A stretch of 64,000 nucleotides of DNA from Owenweeksia sp963758205 (GTDB taxonomy: Bacteria > Bacteroidota > Bacteroidia > Flavobacteriales > Schleiferiaceae). The DNA lies in assembly GCA_963758205.1 (NCBI GenBank), contig CAVWUM010000006.1, forward strand, positions 806,001-870,000, given 5' to 3'. Positions 1 to 8,046 of the stretch are shown here, piece after piece. Under the pieces are notes generated by a model. It did no database searches. It worked only from the letters and a program-made list of their open reading frames with translations, and was not told the DNA's origin. Position 1 is the first letter of the stretch. The number at the start of each line of letters is the position of its first letter. The position numbers and the translations under genes were made by a program.

Positions 1-57
1 CACCTTTTGAAGCTTATGAAAGCCTCTAATTTGCTTTGGAGGAACGAGATATTTCAT
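1..57 (-). CDS. Possible 5' end of a gene running off the window
   Basis: On the minus strand an ATG at 57-55 opens a frame of 19 codons (MKYLVPPKQIRGFHKLQKV) that stays open to the window edge. A TAAGTTTA sequence lies a short distance upstream and is close to the Bacteroidota -7 element TAnnTTTG. The frame lies downstream of the chain-length protein and on the same strand, so it could continue the polysaccharide locus. The product cannot be named. The remaining bases 58-154 show no gene. Confidence 0.3.
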   Translation of the reverse strand, partial: MKYLVPPKQIRGFHKLQKV

Positions 58-154
58 AGAGTTTTCAGCACATTGGGCTAAACTTACCTAAAGTAATAAG
101 TCAGTAATTATCACATTCGATAAATGACAAGGATAGTCGATGGGCTGCAGCCAT

Positions 155-2410
155 CTATGAAGACTTAGTGGCTTTGTTCTTCTTTTTCTTCTTTTTTCTT
201 GCCATATCCGACTTGAACTGAAGTGTAAGTATGGCCTTAAGGAATTTGCGCAAGGCCGACCTCGACTTTTCTATTTCACCCAGCACCGAGTCCATAAAGT
301 CTGGCTCCACCGCATTTACCAAGAGTCTTGGGTTTAGCCCCAAAGTTTCTTTAAATTCAACAAGGGCAAATCTATCTGCTTTATTCCATGAGCGTTTAGC
401 GGATAATATACATATCGCCATATCAAATTTCTCCACCAATTCAATAGGATATTGATCTCTTATCACCCCTTTAATTTGAACAAGAATAAAATCATACGTA
501 TCCAGATCAACATCTTCAGATACCAGATCCTCAATGGTCTTTGCCTTCAAAAAGTCGCCTCCTGGTTCGTAAAACTGGCGATCATAAGCAATTGGGGCTT
601 CAAACTCATCATCAAAGGCTTTGTGGCCAATTACAAGTACGTTCTTATCCAGTTCTTTTAACTTATTGGCGATTACATGAGTCATTGTATCCTTTCCTTC
701 ACCATCTCTGGTGCTAAAGATCAAAATTGATTTTGGCTTCACACCAGAAACTTCAAGCCGCCTGGTTTCCAGTCGCAAGTTTTGGGTAATGTGCCCAACT
801 GACTTGGCTTTAAGCCAGTCCATATCAACATTTTTATATTCCGATTTTGGAGTAATATCAGGATATGCACCCAACAATTTTAATCCAGTAAGCTCCTCTC
901 CTCTTACCGGTGTACGCACGGTAGAATCTAAAAACTCAAAAACTACTAAGAGTGCCAATGGAACAATAAACCCAACCACAGCAGAAATTAATACTAGAAG
1001 TAATTGCTTAGACTTGATGGGCTCAAGGGGAAACCTCGGTGGTACTGTAACCACAATACCCGCTGTAGAAATAGACTCACTTTGCTGGCGGGTAAGTGCC
1101 ATATTCAGGCTATGGTTAAGCTCCAGGTATTTCTTTTCTGCAATATCTACGGCCCGCTCTAATCGGCCAAGTTCAGAACCCAGCGGAGAGAATTGATTGT
1201 AGGCATCCTGAAAGTAATTTGACCTATTTGATAACACACCCAAACGAGCCTTACTCGCATCAAGGGCCAGCGTAGCCGTTAGCCACTGTTGTATAACACT
1301 GGTACTGTTTACACCTTCTTTGGTTTTGCTATATTGAAATCTCTGCGAAAGATTATTACTCAGTTCGGCTTCTAGCACACTAGCCTGATCTCTAAGTTTT
1401 TGGAGCTGAGCTTCATCATTGTAAAATACCTCCAGCTTAGCTATTTCAGAGTTTATTGATGCCAGCCTGGTTCTTTTTTCCAAAAGGTCATCATTAAACT
1501 TCAGCATGTTTTTGTTCAACTCAAGGCTACTCTCCAACTGCTTTACGGTAGCTTCTGCAGCCGCTTTTGCTCTAAGCTCCTCCTGGTATTGAGTTTCGAG
1601 CTGGCTTTGCATACCGGCAATATTCCTGGTTTGTTGATCATAGTTAATGATCTTGTTTTCTATCCTGAATTCCTTTAGTGTCTCCTCAGCAGTCATCAGG
1701 TCCAGGCGCGCTTCTTCTACCTGATCCTTAAAATAGTCAACAATGTCATTAGACTGCCCAATTTTAATTTCAAGCAATTTTTTTGAAAAAACGTCATTTA
1801 GGATTTCCAAAGTCTCCTGGCATATATAAGGATCTGTCCATGAGTATTTAACCTCAATTAAATCCGAATTGCTAATACGCCTCACACTAAGGTTACCAAT
1901 GGCCTGGTAGCTGTAAGGGGAAAAACCCGCCTGAAAAAGCCCTCTTGAGGCCCAGCTTTTAGCATGGTTTAAGCGCAGGTCTTTAATATTACGAAGTGTC
2001 ATGGTTTCTGAACCCGGTACTATTAAAGAGTCTCTTGCCACCTGAGGTAAATATCCGTTCAAAAGGTCCATTGTGGCCTCATTTAGCGTATTTTCCTGCT
2101 TATCATCGGCCAGCATCATCAGGTGCCTGGTCAGCAGTATTTCGCCTACCTCACCCAATGTTTGTTCTGATTTAACAACATAAATCAGGTTGTCGAATTC
2201 GTTACTGGTTGTCATGAAGTCAACCCGGGTTACTCCAAGTGCCTCAACGCTTGGCCCTGAAGCCAAACCAGTATAAATTTCAGTTTTGGCCTCGTAAGTT
2301 TTTGGTAGATTACGGGTAAATAAAAACACTACAATTGCCAGTGCCATTGAGCATAGCAAAAGCAGATTGAGATTTTTATTTAAGAGTCGGAGAAATCGTA
2401 ATACTGTCAT
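155..2410 (-). CDS. Wzz/GumC-family exopolysaccharide chain-length protein with degenerate BY-kinase domain
   Basis: A 751-residue inner-membrane polysaccharide co-polymerase, expected to set polymer length and help couple polymerisation to export. A transmembrane helix lies near residues 14-34, followed by a long periplasmic region rich in coiled coil (about 215-340). A second helix lies near 470-492, preceded by the proline-containing stretch typical of the family (VPPRFPLEP). The cytosolic C-terminal domain resembles a bacterial tyrosine autokinase, but its Walker A is reduced to STRDGEGKD and there is no C-terminal tyrosine cluster. The protein instead ends in a run of lysines. Kinase activity is therefore doubtful. 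It is the last complete gene of the minus-strand polysaccharide operon, 11 bp after the TolC-like gene. The family assignment is secure; the polymer is unknown. Confidence 0.88.
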   Translation of the reverse strand: MTVLRFLRLLNKNLNLLLLCSMALAIVVFLFTRNLPKTYEAKTEIYTGLASGPSVEALGVTRVDFMTTSNEFDNLIYVVKSEQTLGEVGEILLTRHLMMLADDKQENTLNEATMDLLNGYLPQVARDSLIVPGSETMTLRNIKDLRLNHAKSWASRGLFQAGFSPYSYQAIGNLSVRRISNSDLIEVKYSWTDPYICQETLEILNDVFSKKLLEIKIGQSNDIVDYFKDQVEEARLDLMTAEETLKEFRIENKIINYDQQTRNIAGMQSQLETQYQEELRAKAAAEATVKQLESSLELNKNMLKFNDDLLEKRTRLASINSEIAKLEVFYNDEAQLQKLRDQASVLEAELSNNLSQRFQYSKTKEGVNSTSVIQQWLTATLALDASKARLGVLSNRSNYFQDAYNQFSPLGSELGRLERAVDIAEKKYLELNHSLNMALTRQQSESISTAGIVVTVPPRFPLEPIKSKQLLLVLISAVVGFIVPLALLVVFEFLDSTVRTPVRGEELTGLKLLGAYPDITPKSEYKNVDMDWLKAKSVGHITQNLRLETRRLEVSGVKPKSILIFSTRDGEGKDTMTHVIANKLKELDKNVLVIGHKAFDDEFEAPIAYDRQFYEPGGDFLKAKTIEDLVSEDVDLDTYDFILVQIKGVIRDQYPIELVEKFDMAICILSAKRSWNKADRFALVEFKETLGLNPRLLVNAVEPDFMDSVLGEIEKSRSALRKFLKAILTLQFKSDMARKKKKKKNKATKSS

Positions 2411-2421
2411 GAGCTGATAAT

Positions 2422-3192
2422 CTAGTTTTGGAGTTTACTTAGCGGTACACCTACTAAGCGTTCAAGAAGTGCATAAGTATTGCTAAACTCAGTTTTTAGT
2501 TGCTCATACTCAGTGGCATATTTGGCTTTTAAACCGGTATTTGCACCCATTTGGTCAAGGCTAAGTTCTCCATCTCTAAAGCGCTCTTCAGACATTTGAA
2601 ATATGATGTCTGAAAATTCCTTAGCCTCTGTACTAATTTTAATCAATCGCTGTAAAAGTAAAAGTTGATGATATGTATTTATCACCTGTTCTTTCACTTG
2701 CCTTTTCATGGCTTCTTTTTGCAGCTCCATTATATCCACATTAAGCTTAGCCACTTTTAGCTTATCTTTTCTATCAGCAAAATAACTTAAGGGAACCCGA
2801 AGACCTACACCTAAGATATAGCCCGATTGTGCACCCGGATTATTGGGATCGGTACCCGGAAAGAAAACACCGTCCTGCACCTGGGCAATACCTGATTCAG
2901 AAAGGCGATATTGCGCAGAAACGCTAAGGAGCTCGGCCCAGTCTTTTCGGGCTCTGGAAACCTCATATTCCGACATTTTTATTTGTACATCAAACATATC
3001 AACCTCTGTAGCATTAGCTATGGCCGAATCAATCAATATTGATAAAGGTGGTAAATACTCGGCAAGATCTACAGATTGATCTCCCATAAGGGAGTCAACA
3101 GGCGCTTCAACTACGGTTTCATCTTGTGCCGAGGCTAAAAAACCTGAAAATAACAGAACGGTTGCAATAAGAGTAGTATTAATAATCTTCAT
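2422..3192 (-). CDS. Half-size TolC-family outer membrane protein
   Basis: A 256-residue protein with a signal peptide (MKIINTTLIATVLLFSGFLA, then SAQ) and one outer-membrane-efflux repeat made of long amphipathic helices around a strand region (about residues 100-120). Full TolC/OprM proteins carry two such repeats in 400-500 residues, so this is about half the normal length, yet it begins and ends cleanly. I chose the ATG at 3192 because it starts the signal peptide directly and lies 2 bp after the stop of the sugar transferase; a longer frame upstream would overlap that gene. Its place between sugar transferase and Wzz suggests a role in polymer export. Whether it forms a channel is inference. 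Confidence 0.72.
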   Translation of the reverse strand: MKIINTTLIATVLLFSGFLASAQDETVVEAPVDSLMGDQSVDLAEYLPPLSILIDSAIANATEVDMFDVQIKMSEYEVSRARKDWAELLSVSAQYRLSESGIAQVQDGVFFPGTDPNNPGAQSGYILGVGLRVPLSYFADRKDKLKVAKLNVDIMELQKEAMKRQVKEQVINTYHQLLLLQRLIKISTEAKEFSDIIFQMSEERFRDGELSLDQMGANTGLKAKYATEYEQLKTEFSNTYALLERLVGVPLSKLQN

Positions 3193-3194
3193 GA

Positions 3195-4340
3195 TCACAC
3201 ATTTTCTTTTTGAAATAGGGCTGGAATAGTTTTCAGGATTAAACGTATATCGTTCCATAAACTTACTTTGCGGGCATACTGATTATCAAGACCCTTTCTT
3301 TCATCTTCGGACATTTCGCCCTTACCCCTTTTCATTACCTGCCACAAGCCGGTAATCCCAGCGGGGGCCAAAAATCTCTCACCCCAATCATCAGAAGTCA
3401 ATTGCTCCGCTTCATACAGCGGCAAGGGCCTGTTACCTACTATTGACATATCGCCTTTAAGCACATTAATTAGTTGAGGAAGTTCATCAATACTGGTATT
3501 TCTTATAAACCTTCCAACTTTGGTTATCCTCGGGTCATTTTTAAACTTTACAAAGGTTCCGGCCTGTTGCTTTCGCTTAAAAAGGAGGTACTCCTCCTCA
3601 CTCATAGGCTGGCCATCTTTATAAATCAAGGTGGGGCTATTACCTTCTCTTTTTTGTTTTTGATCTACATCGGATGCTTCGCTCTCAGCTTCAAGCGCAT
3701 ATTGATTAAGGTGCTTCATGTCAGCTATACGCTGATCGGCATCTACATACATTGAGCGAAACTTATAAAAGTCAAAGACCTTATATCCGGTTCCTACCCG
3801 CTTGGAGATATACCAGATGGGTCCTTTACTCTCAAGCTTTAAAGCTATGGCTGTAATAATTAGTATGGGTGATAGGACAACAAGCGCAAACCCAGCAACT
3901 ATTACATCAAAAATTCTTTTTGATAAGGGAATTTGGTATTCTTTAAACACCGGCTTTACAGCCTTAGAAAGGCGGGCCTGTAGCATCTCTTTTAAAAAAC
4001 CCACTCGCTGGGCTACTTCTCCCAGGTTTTCTGTGGGTGAAAACACCTCTGTAATTCCGGATTTTAGCAGCCCAAGCCTTAAGTTTTTTTCAGGATGATC
4101 CACAACCAAACCAAAGGGAACACCATTGCTGTTTAGCTGTTGCTTATAGCGTTCAAAAATACCCAGCCCATCTAGGCCTTTAAGGCGTGAGTCGGAAACC
4201 ACTAAATCATAGCCGCCAAGTTTTGAAAGGTTGTTATGAAACCCCACCACATTGGCAACATGGGTTAGCTCAACATCATCAGATTTTGATAGCCAACCTT
4301 TAAAGCTGCTGTTTTCTCCAATGTAAATTATCCTTCTCAA
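3195..4340 (-). CDS. Sugar transferase (WcaJ/ExoY type) with N-terminal receiver-like domain
   Basis: The C-terminal 240 residues are a bacterial sugar transferase that starts polymer synthesis by moving a sugar phosphate to undecaprenyl phosphate. Visible are SKRIFDVIVAGFALVVLSP with its membrane helix, KRVGTGYKVFDFYKFRSM, RFIRNTSIDELPQLINVL, GDMSIVGNRP and GITGLWQV. The N-terminal 120 residues do not form the usual multi-helix membrane domain. They look like a response-regulator receiver with DLVVSDSRLKGLDG around Asp50, but the conserved lysine near the C-terminal end is replaced (VFSPTE). It overlaps the stand-alone receiver gene upstream by 4 bp (ATGA), so the two are probably translationally coupled. 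The initiating sugar is unknown. Confidence 0.87.
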   Translation of the reverse strand: MRRIIYIGENSSFKGWLSKSDDVELTHVANVVGFHNNLSKLGGYDLVVSDSRLKGLDGLGIFERYKQQLNSNGVPFGLVVDHPEKNLRLGLLKSGITEVFSPTENLGEVAQRVGFLKEMLQARLSKAVKPVFKEYQIPLSKRIFDVIVAGFALVVLSPILIITAIALKLESKGPIWYISKRVGTGYKVFDFYKFRSMYVDADQRIADMKHLNQYALEAESEASDVDQKQKREGNSPTLIYKDGQPMSEEEYLLFKRKQQAGTFVKFKNDPRITKVGRFIRNTSIDELPQLINVLKGDMSIVGNRPLPLYEAEQLTSDDWGERFLAPAGITGLWQVMKRGKGEMSEDERKGLDNQYARKVSLWNDIRLILKTIPALFQKENV

Positions 4341-4720
4341 GACCTCAACTTTATCAGGTTATCTATACGCAATCCCAGTTCTTCGGGATTAAAAGGCTTA
4401 ATTAAATAATCATTAGCACCCAGTTTAAGGCACTTTATCCTTTCGGCACTGCTCTCTTCGCCAGAAAGTACGATTAAGGGTACATCACTAAAAAATCCAC
4501 TTTCGCGTACTTTTTCGATGTATTCAAAACCATCAATTTCGGGCATATTCAAATCCGCTACCACCAAATCCGGAATGTTACCTGAGTACATCCACTCCAG
4601 TGCTTCACGGCCGTTTTCCTTCAATATTACCTCATGCTTATCCTTTAATATTTGCATGAGCAACTTTCTCATTATTGGTTCATCATCTATAACCAAAACC
4701 TGCTTTAGTGATTCGCTCAT
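4337..4720 (-). CDS. Stand-alone response-regulator receiver protein
   Basis: A 127-residue single receiver domain. The acidic pocket (IDDE, residues 11-14), phosphoacceptor Asp56 in VVADLNMPEIDG, Ser86 and Lys108 in YLIKPF are all present, so it should accept phosphate. There is no output domain. Its start overlaps the end of the Hpt gene by 4 bp and its end overlaps the receiver-fused sugar transferase by 4 bp. An Hpt-to-receiver phosphotransfer acting on the initiating transferase is a natural reading, but it is inference. Confidence 0.9.
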   Translation of the reverse strand: MSESLKQVLVIDDEPIMRKLLMQILKDKHEVILKENGREALEWMYSGNIPDLVVADLNMPEIDGFEYIEKVRESGFFSDVPLIVLSGEESSAERIKCLKLGANDYLIKPFNPEELGLRIDNLIKLRS

Positions 4721-5055
4721 CTTTGTTTGAGTTGATTGAATACTTCATTTAAAACTTGCTCAAGTTTATTGAGACTGTCTTTCAGCTCTGAAGAATTCAA
4801 GTTGTTTTTTCCATGATCTTCAATAAGTCTTATCTCACTTTTTATCTCTGTGATTTCAAACAGATCAATATTTGGTTTAATCTTATGTGCTATGGCACCA
4901 AGCACCTGTAGGTTTTGGTTTTTATGAGCATCAAGCATTTCTTGTAGCTGCACCGGTGTATGCTCTAAAAAGGTTTCAACCATGCTGTCTACAAAGTCTG
5001 CATTGCCTCCAGCCAGTTCCTCAAGTTGCCTGAGATTATATTTTTTATCTGACAT
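4717..5055 (-). CDS. Hpt domain phosphotransfer protein
   Basis: A 112-residue all-helical protein matching stand-alone histidine phosphotransfer domains. His57 in the sequence LGAIAHKIKPN is the expected phosphorylated residue and is followed by the usual lysine. No kinase domain is fused to it and no histidine kinase gene is visible in this window, so the phosphate donor must be encoded elsewhere. It lies between a sigma-54 activator and a stand-alone receiver, both with intact phosphoacceptor aspartates and both possible partners. Confidence 0.85.
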   Translation of the reverse strand: MSDKKYNLRQLEELAGGNADFVDSMVETFLEHTPVQLQEMLDAHKNQNLQVLGAIAHKIKPNIDLFEITEIKSEIRLIEDHGKNNLNSSELKDSLNKLEQVLNEVFNQLKQR

Positions 5056-5065
5056 TATCAGGTTC

Positions 5066-6418
5066 TTAAATTTCCAATTCGTTATTTTTCACCATCCTGT
5101 AAATGGTGCTCTTGCCAATATCGAGCCTGCGCGCCACGTCCACTACGTTACGCTCATACTTATCTAAAAAGTGCTGAATAATTTTTAAGGTATAGTCTTT
5201 AAGGGTAAGTTCTTTTGATATCATATCATTAAGGCCGCTATTGGTAGAGTTAAAGTTGATATCCTCTTCTGATATTTTCTGTTCATCGCTCATTACAGCT
5301 GCCAGTTCCATCACCGCTTTAAGCTCTCGCACATTTCCTGGCCAATGATAGTTCAGCATCTTTTTTTGTGCCTCAGCACTAAGCTGTAGTTTGGGCATTT
5401 CATTCTCTTTGGCAAATTCATCCAAAAAGTACTTTCCTAAAATTACTATATCATTACCTCTTTCGCGTAATGGCGGCAGCTCTATAGGTAACCCGAGCAA
5501 CCTGTAATAAAGGTCTTCTCTAAAATTGCCGGCCTTTACCTCATCGGCCATTACTTTATGGGTGGCCACCAAAACACGGGCATTAATCTTTATAGCACCG
5601 TTGCCCCCAATTCGGGTAACTTCTTTTTCTTGCAATACCCTTAATAGCTTTGCCTGAAGCGCCATGTCCATCTCTCCAATTTCATCCAGAAAAATGGTAC
5701 CTCCATTGGCCTCTTCAAATTTCCCGATGCGCTTATTTACAGCCCCGGTAAAAGCACCCTTCTCATGTCCAAAAAGCTCGCTCTCAAGCAAATCTCTGGG
5801 TATGGCAGCAATGTTTACTGCCACAAAAGGATTCTTCTTTTTATTTTTTGAGTTATAGTGAATGGCCTTAGCCACTAATTCTTTACCTGTTCCTGTTTCG
5901 CCAGTAATTGAAACCGTAATATTTGTTTGGGCCGCTTTTTCAATAAGCTTATATACACGCTTAATTGCCGGGCTATTACCCTTTATATTAGAAAAGTCGT
6001 ATTTGTGATCAACTTCCTCCCTTAATCGGTCAATCTCATCGCGTAGTTGGGCATTTTCCTTAATGTTGTTTGTAGCCTTCCACATCCGCTCATAGGCGTT
6101 TTCATCCTTTACTATGTAGTCATAGGCACCCTCCTTTAGTAGCTCTACAGCAGTACTTACATCCTCTTGCCCACTAACAATTACTACAGGTATCTCAGGA
6201 AAAGACTGTTTTATTTTTTTCAAAACCTCAATACCCGAAAGATCCGGTAATGAATAGTCCAAAAAAACCATATCAGGCTTAGTGTAAAGCTCGCTGATAC
6301 AATCCTTTCCAGTAGCAAAAGTTTCTACTTCATTATCTGGATTAAGGGAAAGATGATGTTGACTAGCCCTGGCGTAAAGCTCGTTATCATCAACTATAAA
6401 AATTTTAAATCCATTCAT
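5066..6418 (-). CDS. Sigma-54-dependent NtrC-family response regulator
   Basis: A 450-residue activator of RpoN promoters. Residues 1-120 form a receiver with Asp54 in MVFLDYSLPDLSG. A AAA+ domain follows with Walker A GETGTGKE, the sigma-54 contact loop GAFTGA, Walker B GTIFLDEIGEM and an arginine-rich R-finger region. It ends in a Fis-type helix-turn-helix (VARRLDIGKSTIYRMV). I chose the ATG at 6418 because the receiver begins there; an upstream ATG at 6478 would add 20 residues without recognisable similarity. It is the first gene of a tight run with the Hpt and receiver genes and probably controls polysaccharide genes, but its targets are not shown by the sequence. Confidence 0.92.
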   Translation of the reverse strand: MNGFKIFIVDDNELYARASQHHLSLNPDNEVETFATGKDCISELYTKPDMVFLDYSLPDLSGIEVLKKIKQSFPEIPVVIVSGQEDVSTAVELLKEGAYDYIVKDENAYERMWKATNNIKENAQLRDEIDRLREEVDHKYDFSNIKGNSPAIKRVYKLIEKAAQTNITVSITGETGTGKELVAKAIHYNSKNKKKNPFVAVNIAAIPRDLLESELFGHEKGAFTGAVNKRIGKFEEANGGTIFLDEIGEMDMALQAKLLRVLQEKEVTRIGGNGAIKINARVLVATHKVMADEVKAGNFREDLYYRLLGLPIELPPLRERGNDIVILGKYFLDEFAKENEMPKLQLSAEAQKKMLNYHWPGNVRELKAVMELAAVMSDEQKISEEDINFNSTNSGLNDMISKELTLKDYTLKIIQHFLDKYERNVVDVARRLDIGKSTIYRMVKNNELEI

Positions 6419-6589
6419 TTTCAAATACGTTACAATGCCAAAACTAAGACTTTTCTCAAAATTGGAATACTTTTCCAATAAAAATAATGTTAAAGTTTAC
6501 TCAGACCCTCATGCCGGTATAAAAATCTGATTATCATTTCTTTATCACACTCAGCTAGTTACACCATATGGTTTAGAAAATATGAAAGC

Positions 6590-6632
6590 AAAAAAAATCC
6601 GTTTCAGTTGCAAACCGAAACGGACTTACTTT
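6590..6632 (-). terminator. Rho-independent terminator, probably usable from both sides
   Basis: Arms TCCGTTTC (6598-6605) and GAAACGGA (6617-6624) form a hairpin with an 11-base loop. Eight A residues precede it, which is a T run on the minus strand, and seven T residues follow at 6630-6636. It lies 30 bp after the stop of the minus-strand pyruvyltransferase gene and separates that gene from the NtrC-type operon. Confidence 0.75.
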
Positions 6633-6664
6633 TTTTAGAATTCCAAAATAAGGAAAATTTTATA

Positions 6665-7915
6665 CTATGCTAACCTTATCTTTGACAGAGGGATAGCTAA
6701 TTTTTCTTTGATTTTTGGAAGAGTGTTATTAATTGTTGATGACCAGTGATCTTTTTGATCATTTAATTCAGAAAGCAGCTCAAATATGCCCGTATTATTA
6801 ATGTCCGAGTCTTCAACCACAAATTTTTCCATACCAAATAAAGCAAATAACTCACGGTATTTATGAGACCAACTAATGGCCAGACATGGAATACCCTGAG
6901 ATAAGGCGAAAATTAAACTATGGAATCTTGAGGCCACAACTAAATCCGCATGACCTAAAACACTCTTTACTTCGGACGCACTGTAGTATTCACTTACATA
7001 AAGACACCTTTTTTGATCATCGATAGCTTTATGCAAAAGGCGGCATATAAATCTGTCGTCAGGGTGGTATCCTTCAACCGGCCTCACTTCATTAGGCACT
7101 AACACCACATCCATATTCAGGTTATCAATGGCGTACCTGGCAATTTTAACTAGCTTCTGCACATATTCGCTGGATTCGCCCTTCCCTTCGGAGCGGGCAT
7201 ATACTCTCATATTAGGGCATATCGCCAAAAGCTTCCTATCAGATGACTGCAAACCAATTGAGGAGAGTATTTTTTCTCCAGGCTCGAGCCCGGGGTGAGG
7301 AAAGGTAAATGCGATATCGGGATATACAGGAACTGATGCGCCTTCTTTGCCTAACAGACCGGCAATATAATCTCGAGACACTACATCCCTCACAAAGAAA
7401 TCATCACTAAGTTTGAGCATTTCTTTAACGTTCCGGGCTACATCAGGCATTTTAAAACTACCCCAGGCCTGTGGCATAAAAACAAATTTACCGCCTCTTT
7501 CTCTGCAAAATTTTATGGCCTTTATTGTTTCAAGAGGTTGTTTATAATCGCGGCTATCTCCATAAGCATAACCGCTTACATCAACCCCCATGTATACTTT
7601 TTTAATCTTTCTGCGCATATCCGAAATTGGAGTACGATCCGCAAAAGGCTCTGGCTTTATTCCCAATACAGGCAGTACTTTAGCTTTAGATTTTTCGTAA
7701 AACTGAAACATAAGCTTCCTGACCCCATGCAAGTTTTCATAAACCGGAATAAAGCCCTCCGCTGCGGCTATTTCCTTTTCCTCATATCTGCACCTTACGT
7801 AGATTTTAGCGTTGGGGTGAGCTTCGAGAATATGAAACTGCACCGTTTTGAGCATGGCCTCAGCGCCTTTGTTAATAAAGTTTCCTCCTAGCAGAAAGAA
7901 ATTTTTTTCTTCCAT
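6665..7915 (-). CDS. Polysaccharide pyruvyl transferase family protein
   Basis: A 416-residue cytoplasmic protein with the fold signs of the CsaB/WcaK-like pyruvyltransferase family: the N-terminal LLGGNFINKGAEAMLKTV, the central VFMPQAWGSF, and the C-terminal ADLVVASRFHSLIFALSQGIPCLAISW in which the RFHS segment is the family hallmark. Members add pyruvate ketals to polymer sugars or have a related transfer role. It lies between the flippase and the NtrC-type activator in the same orientation. The exact donor and acceptor cannot be told from sequence. Confidence 0.85.
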   Translation of the reverse strand: MEEKNFFLLGGNFINKGAEAMLKTVQFHILEAHPNAKIYVRCRYEEKEIAAAEGFIPVYENLHGVRKLMFQFYEKSKAKVLPVLGIKPEPFADRTPISDMRRKIKKVYMGVDVSGYAYGDSRDYKQPLETIKAIKFCRERGGKFVFMPQAWGSFKMPDVARNVKEMLKLSDDFFVRDVVSRDYIAGLLGKEGASVPVYPDIAFTFPHPGLEPGEKILSSIGLQSSDRKLLAICPNMRVYARSEGKGESSEYVQKLVKIARYAIDNLNMDVVLVPNEVRPVEGYHPDDRFICRLLHKAIDDQKRCLYVSEYYSASEVKSVLGHADLVVASRFHSLIFALSQGIPCLAISWSHKYRELFALFGMEKFVVEDSDINNTGIFELLSELNDQKDHWSSTINNTLPKIKEKLAIPLSKIRLA

Positions 7916-8046
7916 AATAAATCAATATTTACCCCTTTTGGCAGATGTCGTGAAACAACCACCTTCAATTCTCAAAATTAGGCTATAAAAAAGGCCTCTC
8001 AGCCATAATTCCGCAATTAAATTAACAGAAATCTATTAAGAACTTG

